DNA of 64,000 nt, taken from contig NC_047094.1 of NCBI RefSeq assembly GCF_902459505.1, positions 25,343,241-25,407,240 of the forward strand. The letters run 5' to 3'. This document shows positions 1 through 12,700 of the stretch, piece after piece; position 1 is the first letter of the stretch; every line of letters starts with the position of its first letter. The notes under the pieces are model-generated. The model searched no databases, was not told where the DNA came from, and was given only the letters and a program-made list of their open reading frames with translations. The DNA comes from Geotrypetes seraphini. Its lineage: Eukaryota > Chordata > Amphibia > Gymnophiona > Dermophiidae. A program made the translations under genes and the position numbers.

Positions 1-143
1 ATATAGATTTTGAAAATAGAAAATTGGAAGGGTTTGGCGAGAGAAACATCAACCTGCCCCCTTTATGCCACATTTTGGATGTTTTTCTTTTTTGAAAATG
101 AGGCCGACATAATTTGCTACCAGAAGTCCTTTAATTAAAATAA

Positions 144-314
144 GGGCTCCTTTTACGGAGGCGCGTTAGCGGTTTAACGCGCTTAATAGCGCGCGCTAAA
201 CCGCCGGCCGCGCCAGCCACTACCGCCTCCTCTTGAGCAGGCGGTAGTTTTTCAGCTAGCGCGGGGGTTAGCGCGAGATTAAAAGTCGCTAACGCGGCTT
301 CGTAAAAGGAGCCC
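144..314. mobile_element. Harbinger-like miniature inverted-repeat element
   Basis: GGGCTCCTTTTAC at the left is mirrored by GTAAAAGGAGCCC at the right, with GC-rich imperfect palindromic arms between. The flanks are TAA on both sides (141-143 and 315-317), the 3-bp TWA target duplication typical of PIF/Harbinger. A second copy is at 40163-40308. Confidence 0.75.
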
Positions 315-756
315 TAAGTTTAGTATTACTGCAAGTTAATCATTTGGGGCTTCAGTTTTGAAGAGACGCATGGAGATCCAACCCGAAGACTCGTGAATAT
401 CGCTACCTTAATGCGCACAGTGAACTCAGAGCCTCTCCTCGGAATCCAAATGTTGCCATGCGAATTAGATCAGAGAAATCTTGGAGCTTGGAAGTATGAT
501 GCTTCAGAGCTAGAAAAAGGGGGATTGGTAAAATGGTATTAAGTATATACATAATACACCCAACTTATAGCAACAAATCACAGACGATGTCATCGCTGCT
601 TTTGCTCAAACAAATGAAGCATTAAAAAATCAGCAACACTCCACAAGTATGGTATACTAGTTAAGTGTCCCTCCCTACAAAGACTCCTGAAAATTTAGAT
701 TTTCAAGTAAAGCTACAACCTTTAGGGATAAGTGTATTAAATATGGAACTACCATA

Positions 757-1196
757 TTCCCCATATATACGCAGGGGCTTATACATGGGTTTTACTAACA
801 TGAGTACTGGGTGCAACTTCCTTATATGGCCTATCTTAAGACATCCCCCCGTACCTTTTTAAATAGCTCCCTCCTCCAATGTCGCAGCCAGCGGTGCAGG
901 GCAGGAGCGATCTTTTCGGCACCAGCCTGGCCCTGTGCCGCTTCCTGAATGGCTGCCGTCAGTTCGAGAACTGACGGCAGCCGTTCAGGAAGCGGCACAG
1001 GGCCAGGCTGGATGCCGAACGGATTGCTCCTGTCCTGCACCACTGGCCATGACATTGGAGGAGGCAGCTGTCCAGCGAGGGAGCTATTTAAAGAGATACA
1101 GGGGGACTCCAGTAATGCTGTGGATTATCTAATGGGGCAACTTATCTAAGAGTTTTAAAATGAAAATCAGCATTTTCTGCGGCCTAAACAATGGGG
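757..1196. mobile_element. Foldback DNA element, copy 1
   Basis: The ends are TTCCCCATATATAC at the left and a mirrored TAAACAATGGGGAA at the right. The centre (about 866-1068) is an almost perfect palindrome of roughly 90-bp arms around AGTTCGAGAACT. The same family, interrupted by a LINE, is at about 30221-31379. Confidence 0.65.
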
Positions 1197-3026
1197 AAAT
1201 ATGGTAAAATAAAACCTAGCTCTCCCAATATTATTTTTTTAATATTATCAGTTTACAGCTGAAGCACCTCTACTGAAAAAAAAAAAAATTGGGGGAGGTG
1301 GGGGAAATGGAAGGGACTTGACCAGTCGAGTGTGGCACCCCGAGGTCAGACGAACCCCCGAAAGGGTCCTCCAAGCTCAATCCGGCACCACAGAGACCAG
1401 AAGGCCTAAAAATCAAAATCCAACAGGCCCTACACTAACTCAGGGAAAACTGCACAGGCTTACCGCCTCTATCTGCTGGAGATTAAACGCAGACCGATTG
1501 TACTTGGGACTGCACAGTCCACTTGTACTACAGCCAAAAGTTTGTGTCTCAGTCTCCACCTGCTGGTCATGGTGAGCTGTTACTCATCAGCTGAACCCAT
1601 CAGTGACTGTGCCAGTCTGGAGAGATGCTTAAAGAATAAAAACTTTACAGCTCAGAAGATAAAATATTCAACTTACTTAAACCTTCAAAGTTTTCTTCTT
1701 GTACTCCACAGCCATTATCTGAAACTTCTATGTATTCAGTTCCATATTCTTTCAGCTTTATGTCTAAAATAATTTAAAAAGGTCTTTAGCAACAGAACAT
1801 TAACACTGCCAGGTGGCCTTAGGAGCTGGCCCAACAGATGCTATTTGCTAGAGCTGCTTTTACCTCCCCCCCTCCCCCTTTTCACTAAAGTTGGCAGCGC
1901 GGGCCACAGCAGTAAATGCTCTATCACCCACAGGAATTGAATGGGCGGCACAGGAAATGTCTCTTTTTTTTTTTTAATCATTTGCTTCTGTCTGTACATT
2001 TTTTTGAAAGACCTCCTCAAATACATATAAACTATTTTTAATAATAATAACTTTATTTTTATATACTGCCATACCACAAACAGTTCTAAGCGATTTACAA
2101 GGGAAGAGACTGTATACAGACAGCGACATTACAGCAAACGTTCAAATTTACATTGGCTTGTTAAGTTTAGACAGGTTTATCTGGATGTGTATTGGGAGTA
2201 CATCAGGTTGAGGTGGGGTCAGAGAAATTTGTCAAATAGATAGGTTTTTTATTAACTTTCTAAACGTTTGGTACGAGAGTGCGTTTGAGATGAGGTTGGT
2301 TAGGCATTTGTTCCATTCGCCTGCTTGGAAAGATAGTGTTCTGTCGAGGTATCTCTTGTAGGTGCAGCCCTAATAGGCTAAGAAAAACAAAAATCAATGC
2401 TATAGTCAAAAGGACTGGTTCATAAGGGTCCTAATGATTTTCATTTATTGATTGGAGCTTGAATATCAATCTGCAGGGTAACTGCATAATGTATTTTGTT
2501 TAACAGCTGTGTTCTGCATTGAATTCTGGTCTTATTTGCAGCCACACCTCACAGTTCTTTTCCTAAAATGAAGACTATGGACATGTCACATTCTAATAAA
2601 TGCACAGTGCCGAAGATACTATTGATCGGGATGGTGCATAATGAGAATAAAAGGGGGGACTTTTCTTGATACAGCCTACGGGCGAAACATGTCGGAATTG
2701 ACAGGTCCCTTCCCGATATGAGCAACAAAGCAAAAACAACAAAAAAAGATAAGTTAAAGCTTTTACATGTAAAAAATTTATTTGGTTTAGAATGAAGCAC
2801 TCAAAGCACTATTATAATAATTTATAGAAAACACAAATGGGTCTAAAACAGTATTTTAGCCATTGAAAACACTTGGCGAATACTGGCACTTCTGAAGACC
2901 TAAAAAAAGGATTGAAAATTTAAAGAATTATATAATACTGTTGGTTGGATGATATATTACTGAATTACAGTATTAAAAATTAGGCTGCAGGACAATACTT
3001 GCTTATAAGGAAAATGATTGACTTAC
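1197..3026. other. PMS2 intron 2: mostly unassigned, with repeat fragments
   Basis: No exon is seen. 1310-1630 resembles a decayed repeat ending (CAGTCTCCACCTGCTGGTCA) that I cannot place. 2036-2370 reads as the 3' end of a LINE in antisense (ATAATAATAACTTTATTT, then TATACTGCC and GCGATTTACAA). The rest is AT-rich with no recognisable content. Confidence 0.5.
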
Positions 3027-3166
3027 CAATACTAGTTGCTCCAGCATCTAGACTGTTTTCCACCAGTTCTTTCACTGCCGTTCCCAGATTCACTACAACC
3101 TGTCCCGAGCAGATCTGATGCACTGACTTACAATCTATAGGCTTGATTACTTTAGCAGGTTCTACA
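3027..3166 (-). CDS. PMS2: PMS2 coding exon 2 (mismatch repair MutL homolog, N-terminal ATPase start)
   Basis: On the minus strand this 140-nt exon follows a TTACAG acceptor and ends ATTG before a GTAAGT donor. It encodes [45 protein letters not shown], which matches the start of the MutL GHKL ATPase of PMS2. The conserved E and N of the ATP-binding helix ([12 protein letters not shown]) are present. The length equals the human second exon (140 nt, phase 2 to 1). PMS2 pairs with MLH1 as the MutLalpha endonuclease in post-replicative mismatch repair in the nucleus. The gene reads leftwards away from AIMP2; I could not find the next exon between 1 and 3026, so the rest lies left of the window. 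The identification is secure; the first exon is not resolved. Confidence 0.93.
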
Positions 3167-6136
3167 CTGTAAGAGAGAGAGAATTAAAGTAGAAATCATA
3201 CCAAAACAGTAATCTCACTTTCCTACCGACTATGCCTTGGTCAGGGCGCATAAAAATATTGTTCTTTCTGCTGAATTTTATGAGATCAAACCAAACCTCT
3301 TAACGTGTATAAATGTCTCCCAATTTAAACAGTCTTTGAATAGCCCTTTATTGGATACTGTTTACTTATCTAAGACATATTTATTTGAAAGCTGATCCAT
3401 ACCATGGAAATCAACTAAACTATTCTAAAGGATTTTTAAGGACAACTTAATCAAATGAAAGATATTGCAGAATCTCTCTAAAACTCAGTCTAGGTTTCTA
3501 TTTAGATCTATGTGCTCCAAAAACCACTAGTATTTTTATAAAGGGCTCACTACACCCATCTCAAGGGCTAGTTATACCCATCTCGTACCTTTCCAAACAA
3601 GCAGCTAGCCAGGTGTCATGCATAAGGCTGCCCAATGGATCCAGATTCACAGGACAGGGTTGATCCATTCCTGGTCTTACGCCACTGCATGCTGGGATTT
3701 ATAGTCTTGGGGGGGGGGGGGGGTTAGGGCATGTAATGGAGAAATCAGAACCACAAGTCCCTTCCTTGTGATCAACTCTTGTCTTGTTAATCTGGCAACC
3801 TTAATTATGCATAACTAGAAGCAGGTGTAAATGCTGATGTGGAAAATTTCTAAAAAACATACACATTGCAATTCTAAAATACAGAATAGAGAATGACACA
3901 GGACAAATTTGTCCCCATCCCTGCAGGAACTCAATTTCCCCGTGAGTTTTGTCCCTGTCCCATCTTGTAAGCTCTGCCTTAACCACACAAGCCTCGAACA
4001 CTTATGATTTTAAAGTGTTTGAGACGTGCAGATGAGGACAAAGATTGCAGGAATGGGGCAGCATTGCAGCAAAAAAGGGCATACCATGGGGCACACTTAG
4101 GCATTCTATAGTAATTTTGCCATGTGCGTGCTACCCATGCAATAAAAATGTATTTTTTTTTAGTGCTGGGAGTGGGTGTGTTCTGTGCTAATATTGACAT
4201 ATACTAACCGATTAGCACAGGAGATCTTACCGCCTACATAATGTGTGTCAGTAGAGGCTCATGTGCTAATGGGAAAATTAGCATATGGCCATTAATAATG
4301 AAAGGAGAAAAATCAGCCATTCAGCAAAAATGGCCTTAGAGCACAGGAATGACCCATATAAGGACGTACAAAATCCTTTATGCAAAATCCTTGTGATCAG
4401 GCATATTTCAGTTTTTGGAATGGTACCGTTAAAGTCAGAAAAAGACAGACCATAAGATAATAAAATTGCCATCAAACTTTTTTTTTTCCAAAATAAGGCA
4501 AACATTGAACATTTCAAGCACTTTCCTGTCCTCCGTAGCTTCCTTTGCCACTTTCCAGCCCTCCGAACTGAATTGCGCAGAGATCAGGCGAAACACATGC
4601 ACTTGTGCTGGTTTAAGAATGTGGCATGTAGGGGAAATTGACTACTTCTGGTTTGCACAGCAGATTTTGGTCTTTGGAGCTTTTTGGAATGTCAAATAAA
4701 GGACCTTGTACCTACAGTGTTTGTATACATATATTTTTTTGTGAGTCCTTTTATTCAGAAAACTTGATATTAAAAATGGACTAAGAATGTACTTTGATTC
4801 AAATAGACTAATAACAAAACAAGGATCAGCAACTCAAAATACAATTTCATGCTCATAGATTGTTTTCTGGAGCAAACAAGGATAAATCTAGTTAATAATG
4901 GTATCAAAAGCAGTTTCATTTCTGTTCCTTTGCCCTTGTCACAAGTGACCAGGTGTGCAGTAGAATTCAAATTCATAGGAACCTAACTAGAGCATGTGGA
5001 CTCCTCTGCAAAGTTCCTAAAGGGGCTGAAAGTGAAACCACCAATCTTATCCCACTTTAGTCAGCTGAACTAGAAGCCAATGGCCTAGAGATATAATGTT
5101 GTGTGATAATATAATTATTCCCCCAGTACGTGGGTAGATACAGTTTGAAGTCAGAAGGCATGCATGCAATCCTAAAATTACATTTATTCTCTTAATGTTT
5201 TGGGGATTTTTTTAATTGCAAACTGCTCAGATATGCACCTGTGTAGCAGTACATCAAATAAATAAACCAAAGATATTGTGATATGGTGACAATTTGTTTC
5301 CATTTCACCTAGAAAGTACTTAGGCATTTGGAGCAATTTTCAAGTATCTAAAGTAATCATGGAGTATGCTTTTTTAAATTAATGTAAAGCAGACATATTT
5401 GCACTTGCTCTCGTGTGCAAACTTGTGAAAATATCATGCAGGAATACTGGGATTCCTTTTTTGTTGAAGGGATGAACAAACTAATTTCTGTCCCTGCCCA
5501 AGCTCTCTAGCTGCTCCTTATGTACAATGAAGGAGGCTGCTCAAAACTGAAGCTTGCTCAGTAGTAGTACCAATGAGCTAGCCTCTAGGATGTGGAAGCA
5601 AGTTAATTTTCTCCATGGACATGGGTGCCTCCTTACAGCCTGGTTATAGGTATAGAAGTGAATGTATTTTTCTGAAAAACTGCTTTGAAAACAGCCTTCA
5701 TACTGCGCATGCTACTATCAAAAAAGAACAAAACTTCCAGGCTATAGCAAAAATCAGACTAGTATCACATTGGCTACTAAAAAAATACCAGCTATTCATG
5801 AACAAAATTTTTCGTTCGTTACAAAGTTCATCTTATTTCATTCAGTACTGAGAGCATCTAAGGTTCAGCTCTCTTCAATACCCACATTTAATAGCACTCA
5901 CCAAACTACCTCCATAGTACAAATTTAGGCCAGATGCAAAAAGCTGACCCAGACTAATAATGTCATACTGCATATTTGAACCGCATACAGCAACGATACA
6001 GGATTTACAATAGCAAAACGAAAGAACACCGCCGACAGGCGTCAAATTCTGCGCGTCCGCGAGCGTCGTGAGCGCATTCCCCATGCAACGCGCTGATAGG
6101 TCAAACTGTTTCACGTCCCAAAGCCAAGGAGCCAAC
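3167..6136. other. PMS2 intron 1: mostly unassigned
   Basis: There is a G homopolymer at about 3710-3723. A fragment at 3885-3965 (GAGAATGACACAGGACAAAT) belongs to the hAT-type family whose large copy is at 45358-47997. No coding sequence is supported. Confidence 0.5.
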
Positions 6137-6156
6137 CAGCTTGCCTCTTCTGTCAT
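6137..6156 (-). CDS. PMS2: Candidate first coding exon of PMS2 (uncertain)
   Basis: PMS2 exon 2 needs an upstream exon ending two bases into a codon. On the minus strand an ATG at 6156-6154 reads MTEEAS and reaches a GT after 20 nt, giving the right phase and a peptide resembling the acidic, serine-bearing human N-terminus (MERAESSS). The donor (TG|GTTGGC) is poor. A rival is MLEPRWLAL at 6497-6469, also phase 2, with an equally weak donor (GAG|GTCATG). Neither is convincing; the true exon may have been missed. Confidence 0.2.
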
Positions 6157-6598
6157 TTTCCACGTTAGAAAAAACTAATTGGCTGCAGAATTAAGTTCGG
6201 CCTCTTTTAATATCCATTCCTGTCGCATGCCAGATTCTGCTTTTCCTGTTTGCTCCCTTTTCATCTGTGCATGACTGTTTGCTCCCTTTTCATCTGTGCA
6301 TGAAAAATAGGCCAACCTTTTTTTATTAAAAAAAGAAAAAAGAGGATCCGTTCCCTGCTCTCAGCCAAAGCTTTGGAAAAAAAAAAATCCGCAGTTCTAG
6401 GAGCTAGAAAAAGCAAACATTTTCCACGCAAGCGTATTCAATCAAGAACGAGGCTTGGAACGCATGACCTCAGCGCGAGCCAACGGGGTTCAAGCATTTT
6501 TGGTGCCGGCTGGCGCTCGCGCCCCGGAGTGTAGGCAGTGGTCACGTTCTCGGGTGGTTTTTTTTTTTTTTCCTTCTCTCTTCCTCTCTGTGGCAGCC
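6157..6598. promoter_or_regulatory. Shared head-to-head promoter region of PMS2 and AIMP2
   Basis: PMS2 reads left and AIMP2 reads right from this region, with less than about 0.5 kb between candidate starts. The flanks at 6030-6130 and 6430-6540 are GC- and CpG-rich compared with the AT-rich surroundings, and a pyrimidine-rich stretch (6551-6590) precedes the AIMP2 ATG. I see no convincing TATA box for either gene. PMS2 and AIMP2 are also head to head in human, so a bidirectional CpG promoter is the expected arrangement; exact transcription starts cannot be read from sequence. Confidence 0.65.
6246..6303. repeat. Perfect 29-bp tandem duplication in the PMS2/AIMP2 promoter region
   Basis: Two identical adjacent 29-bp units (6246-6274 and 6275-6303), each containing GCTCCCTTTTCATCTGTG, lie between the two gene starts. 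Identity of the copies suggests a recent duplication. It would double any factor site inside the unit. Confidence 0.85.
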
Positions 6599-6709
6599 AT
6601 GCCCATGTACAAGGTAAAGCCCTACGTCTGCGGCGAGATTGAGCTAGAGTTGCCCACTTGCATGTACAAGTTACCCGTCGTCCATGGGAGTGCTGGAGCC
6701 GTCGAGCAG
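6599..6709 (+). CDS. AIMP2: AIMP2 exon 1 (coding part)
   Basis: The ATG follows a pyrimidine tract and GGCAGCC. The exon encodes 37 residues and ends GAGCAG before GTAAAT, phase 0. The N-terminal MPMY..KPY and ELPTCMY blocks are those of vertebrate AIMP2; the middle is slightly shorter than in human. Confidence 0.95.
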
Positions 6710-9700
6710 GTAAATCAGGGCTAGGGGAGGATTATGTAGGGTCTGCGGTGCGCCGGGAACATAGGACTTCTTGGGCCCCGAATGCGCTTAGTGAGCAAGC
6801 GAGTCCTTCCTCCCCGACCCCCCGGGTTTCGGTGCAACGCTGCCGTTCGATATGGCTTAGTGGAAAGACAGGAGAGCTTGGGCGCCGGTTCCTCTTTACA
6901 GAAAGTGACACGTGTCTTAAATATAACATAGTAGATGACGGCAGATGAAGACCCGAATGGTCCATCCTGATTCAATCTAAAAATTTGTTGGCCTTCTTCT
7001 TAGCTATTTCTTGGCAGGAATCCAAAGCTCTACCCGGTACTGTTCTTCAGGTTTATTAAAAATTCAAAGCGGTTTTACATAATATAAAAACAAAGTATAA
7101 TAAGAACGTACATTAAAAACAAATTACAAACAATGCTACAAACAATCAAGCAGATTGCACAGATGGATCAAGCACTGGTTGTCGGGTAGACTGCAGAGGG
7201 TTGGAGTAAAGGGTCAATATTCTGACTGGCGGGGAGTCACAAGCGGTGTGCCACAGGGATCGGTGCTGGAGCCGTTACTCTTCAACATATTTATCAATGA
7301 CCTGGAAACGGAGGCAAAGTGTGAGGTTATAAAATTTGCAGATGATACCAAACTGTGCGGCAGAGTTAGGTCCAGGGAGGAGTGTGAGGACCTGCAAAGG
7401 GACCTGGAGAAGCTGGAAGACTGGGCAAACAAATGGCAAATGCGCTTTAACGTGGAAAAATGCAAGGTCATGCATATAGGGAAAAAGAACCTGTTGTTCA
7501 ACTACAAATTGGGGGGGGGGGCATTGTTGGGAGACAGCAGACTTGAGAGAGACTTGGGTGTGCTGGTGGATGCATCACTGAAGCCATCTACACAGTGCGC
7601 AGCAGCCTCGAAAAAAGCCAACAGGATGCTGGGCATCATAAAGAGGGGCATCACAACCAGGACGCGGGAAGTCATCATGCCATTGTATCGAGCGATGGTG
7701 CGTCCACATCTGGAATACTGCGTTCAGTATTGGTCGCCATACCTCAAGAAGGACATGGCGGTACTTGAGAGAGTCCAAAGGAGAGCAACGAAACTGGTAA
7801 GAGGGCTGGAACACTGCCCATACGCCGAGAGGTTGGATAGGCTGGGGCTCTTCTCTCTGGAAAAAAGGAGGCTCAGGGGAGATATGATAGAGACCTTCAA
7901 GATCATGAGGGGCATAGAGAGGGTGGATAGGGACAGATTCTTCAGACTGAAGGGGACAACAGGTACGAGGGGGCATTCGGAGAAACTGAAGGGAGATAGG
8001 TTCAAGACAAATGCAAGGAAGTTTTTTTTCACCCAAAGGGTCGTGGACACTTGGAATGCCCTACCGGAGGAAGTGGTCAGGCAGAGTACGGTACAGGGAT
8101 TCAAACAGGGATTGGACGGATTCCTGAGGGATAAAGGGATCGTGGGATACTGAGAGAAGTATCCAGGAAATAAGTATAGAAACCCGACCAGGTCGTGCAT
8201 GTGCAAGACCGGAGGGTTAGGACTTCGATGGGAAGATAGGACTTCAATGGGAAACCAAGGTGGCAAGGGGGCCCCTTCTGGTGATTCAGACAGGTTTGGG
8301 CCGCCGCGGGAGCGGACTGCTGGGCATGATGGACCTATGGTCTGACCCGGCGGAGGCACTGCTTATGTTCTTATGTTCAATCAAACGTTCCAACTACTGA
8401 AGTCTCAGTGAAAGCTCACTCCAGTCCAACACCCTCCCAGTCTTGTGTTGGCTAAGACTAAAAGCCCCAGCTCTTTAAAAATTAGCACTTTTACAGGTAT
8501 CTTATTTATTTAAAAAAATATATATATCCCGCTACATCCACAGTTCTGAACCGGTTACATAAAAGCATACATAATGAAATAGTAACAGACAATAAGTGAA
8601 AAGGAAAATCCTTAAACAATTTACTTTCACTTGCTATAACCCAGTTCTTTTAGCAAAAATACAGTCAAGTTAAATAAGCTATCTGCAGTACATGAAGTAA
8701 CTTACTTATATACTCTCTCAAACAATATAGTTTCACTCCTTTTCCAAATTGCATCAGAGGACTGCTTAATTTCAACAGGCAATAAATTTCATAACACAAC
8801 TCCCTGAACTGACATCATAGACTGATGCGTTCTTACTGATCTGTCAAGTTCATTGATGGTACTTCAAGATTCATTTGATTCTCAGAAGCAGAGGCCTCTG
8901 GTTCGCCCCCCCCTTCCCTCCCTGCCCTACCAGGCTATGCAGACAGCCCCCCTTCCTGCCAGGCTCTGAACCCAGCCCCCCTCACTACTTGCCTGGCTCT
9001 GCACCCTGTCCCTCCTTCCTGCCCTGGATCCTCTTCCCCTTCTGGTGGTCTAATGGTAGGCTGGGACAGGAGTGATCCGTCCCAGCCGATACTAACAATT
9101 TTTTTACCCCATGCATATCTTTTTTTGTATCCCTGGTGGTCCAGCGGTGTATGGGCAGGAACAAACTTTCTACGCTCCTGCTCTGCACCCCTCCTTCCGA
9201 TCTTGCAGCCAGCAGTACACAGACATGCAGGAGCGAGCTTCTCAAGCTTCCGCCTGGCACCGCTCGCTATTGCATGCCTGTGCGCCACTAGCTGCAAGCT
9301 GCGAGATTGGAAGGAGGGGTGCAGTGCAGGAACACGGAAAGTTCACTCCTGCCCATACACCGCTGGACCACCAGGGATGTGAGAAAAGGTACACGGGGGG
9401 AGGGGGTAAAAAAATTGTTAGTATCGGTCGGGACAGAAGGGATCCCTCCCGGCCTACCAGAGGCCTGCATAAAGTCTGGGAGGGGGTTGGGACGAGACCC
9501 CCATTTTGGGCCATTTTTTGGCCCAAAAATCTCATCCTATATTCGAGTATATACGATAAGTCACATTAGTACATTTAAAAATGCAGGCTTCTAGCATTAA
9601 TCACCTAATTATTATTATTTTTTTTTAATTTATTATAATGTTTTATATTTAGGAGGCAGCTGACCCATCACTCCAAGCACTTGAAATTCGTCAAGAAGAA

Positions 9701-12700
9701 ATCTTAAAACGCTTGTATGAACTGAAAGCTGCAGTTGATGGGCTGTCAAAGATGATACAAACACCAGATGCCGACTTGGATGTAACCAGCATCATTCAAG
9801 CTGATGAATGTACTCCTTTAAGCACAAGCACTGCAGACCTAGACTCAGTTCTTGGAAAGGCAAGTTCTGTTTAGACAGTGCCAAATGCAGCTTAGCTAAT
9901 CTGGAAATGTGTTTCAGACCCATTGAGAAAAAATTTAATGGAGAGTTAAGTGACTTGCCCGGAGTCACAAGGAGCCACAGTAGTAACTTGAGTACACTTC
10001 CCTTAGTTCTCAGACCTCTGCACGAACCATTATTACATTAGTTTCTTTTATTCCGCCAATACCTTGCGGTTCTAGGCAGATTACAAAAAGATGAGATTCT
10101 GGTCGAACATTTAGAGTTTGGTGATGGAGTTTGTCTTGATATATTTCTTGAATAGCCTGGTTTTTATTTCCCTCCTGAGGTTTTATAGTTTGGTACTGAG
10201 ATCAGTAAATTGGAGATGTGGCTGTCCAGTTTAGCTGTTTGCATGGCAAGTAGTCTTTCATGTGCCTTTGATTGGGGGGTGAGTAAAGAGTGTCTGAAAT
10301 CTCCTTGGTCTGAATGAGTTGTTCCGAGTTAGGCAAGTGTTCAGGTAGGATGGTCCATTGCCATGTAGGGTTTTGAAGAGTATGCATTAGAGTATGCTAT
10401 TCTGCCTAATGGTTGCACCCTGTTAAGAGCACCCCCCAGTCTGGGCTGAGGCTAAAGTATAGTGGAATAAGCTTTATCAATATGGGAGGATCCATTCGTA
10501 TGTCAGTGGCATGACCTTATAATTTGTTCTGTGTACGGTTAAATGGCAGCATTTACTTTTATTGTGTAGTTGATTAATGCTATGTATTTAATTTTGTTTT
10601 TGATGTAGGGTTATGGTACTCTGAGAGACATCGTTATCAATGCAAACCCATCTTTGCCTCCGCTCTCTCTCTTGGTGCTGCACAGCATGCTGTGTGAGCA
10701 TTATAAGGTTTTATCAGCAGTTCATATACATTCATCTGTGAAAAATGTGCCAGAGCCTCTCCTGAAATTTTTTGGGGATCAAACTAACAAACATTCACGG
10801 CAGGAGTATCAGCTGGGCTTTACTCTGATTTGGAAAGATGGTAAGCAAATATTTCTTGTTGAAAAACAATAAGTTCTCAGAGGCATGAGGGGGTGCTGAA
10901 AAGTTCTCAGCCCAACCAAAAAGGGAATGATGTAGAGCCGAGAAACTTACAAGTTATTCCACATATTCACCCAGAAGTTCAACACACTTGGCACATTGTG
11001 TCTGAAGTTTCTGTAACCCTTCCAAAAAATACTGATGTCTGGTCACTGAAATACTGCTCCACTACTGCAATCACCTCTGAATCACTCATATTGTCAGCCT
11101 TTCAAACTCTTTCTAAGGTTTGGAAACAGAAAATATTCAGATGGAGCAAGATCTGGTGAGTAGGGTGGATGGATGGTCTATGCACTGAAACCCCAACTGT
11201 GCCAGAACATCCATCATTTTGCCAGCCTTGTGAGCAGGTGCATTATCTTGCAAAAAGATAACTTCTCTGCAGCTTCCCTCCTTTTTTTTTTCTCTCAGTG
11301 CCTCCTTTAATCAGCAGAGCAAGTTAGAGTAGTATTCTGCATTAACTGTTTAGCTCCTTGGAATACAATCAGTCATTACACTACCTTCTAAATCCCAAAA
11401 CACTGTGGCCATGACCTTTTCTGTTGACTTTTTTGGTTCTTGATTTTCCTTGGCGAACCCGAGTGCTGCCATTGCATGGACTGTTTTGTTTCAGGAGCAT
11501 AATGGTGTAACCATATTTCATCAACAGTAACTAGTTCCAAAACATTGACACAACTTTCACTGAAAATGCTGCAAAATCAACTTGGAAGTGTCCATTTGAC
11601 GTCATTTCTCATCAGCACCCACTTGGCTGACAGCGTCTGCATACCCTGCTGCTCATGGCTTATACACCTAACACATTCTCTGGATAGCTGTATCATCTCA
11701 GCAATTGTTTTAGCTCAGGCAGTTCGGGTCCTCAAGAGCCAGAGCAGGTTTTCAGGATATTCACAATGAATATGTATGAGATGGATTTGCATGCACTGCC
11801 TCCTTGAGATGCAAATCTATCTCATGCATATTTATTGTGGATATCCTGAAAACCTGACCTGGCTCCGGCTCTCGAGGAGCAGAATTGCCTACCAATTTAG
11901 CTGATCTGCCAAAATCAGGTCATGAACAGGGTCAACAATTTCAGGATCCGACACCATTTGAGGCTTCCCGGACCTTGCTGCCTCTTCGGTCTTGAAATCT
12001 CCACACTGAAAGTTTGCACACCACTTCTTCATTGTTTGCATCATGCTTTTTTTTTTTGGGGGGGGGGGGGGAATTTTCTTCAGCAGGAATAGGAATTTCA
12101 TGATGGATCAGAGTTCCACACTTTTTGACATGTTTCAATCGGTGATCTTGAAATAATGTCAAGACATAACATTATAACACTCTTTTCAGCTAGGCAGGGG
12201 TGTCAAAGTCCCTCCTCGAGGGCCGTAATCCAGTCGGGTTTTCAGGATTTCCCCAATGAATATGCATTGAAAGCAGTGCATGCACATAGATCTCACGCAT
12301 ATTCATTGGGGAAATCCTGAAAACCCGACTGGATTCTGGCCCTCGAGGACCGACTTTGACACCTGTGAGCTAGAGTGGCAAAACAATGCTCAGAATTTAG
12401 GAAGTTGGTTGGGCTGAGAACTTTTCAGCACCTCTTCATATATGCCAGGGGTGTCCAATGTCGGTCCTCGAGGGCCGCAGTCCAGTCGGATTTTCAGGAT
12501 TTCCCCAATGAATATACATGAGGTCTATTTGCATGTACTGCTTTCATTGTATGCTAATAGATCTCATGCATATTCATTGGGGAAATCCTGAAAACCCGAC
12601 TGGACTGCGGCCCTCGAGGACCGACATTGGACACCCCTGATATATGCTAATGTCTTTTTAGCATGTAAGGATTAATTCCATTTTGTTCCAATTCATATAT

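Larger units (their letters stand above)
10886..12438 (-). mobile_element. Mariner DNA transposon, degraded, with hAT miniature insertions
   Basis: The terminal inverted repeats read GGTGCTGAAAAGTTCTCAGC at the left and its complement at the right. A minus-strand remnant encodes [20 protein letters not shown] then [18 protein letters not shown], the helix-turn-helix linker region of mariner transposases. The rest of the transposase is scattered with breaks. Two hAT miniatures (11717-11893, 12195-12365) sit inside it and a third abuts its right end. It lies in AIMP2 intron 3. Confidence 0.85.

Noticed and set aside
5875-6156. A 93-codon minus-strand frame beginning MTEEASWLAPW, ending near a strong GTGAGT donor at 5902
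   Set aside because: As a whole exon it would end in phase 0, which does not fit PMS2 exon 2 (needs two bases carried over). Only its first codons were kept as a weak candidate.
10654-10872. Read-through of AIMP2 exon 3 into the intron (ending IFLVEKQ) as an alternative C-terminus
   Set aside because: A good GTAAGC donor at 10841 and conserved exon 4 make normal splicing far more likely; no polyadenylation signal follows closely.
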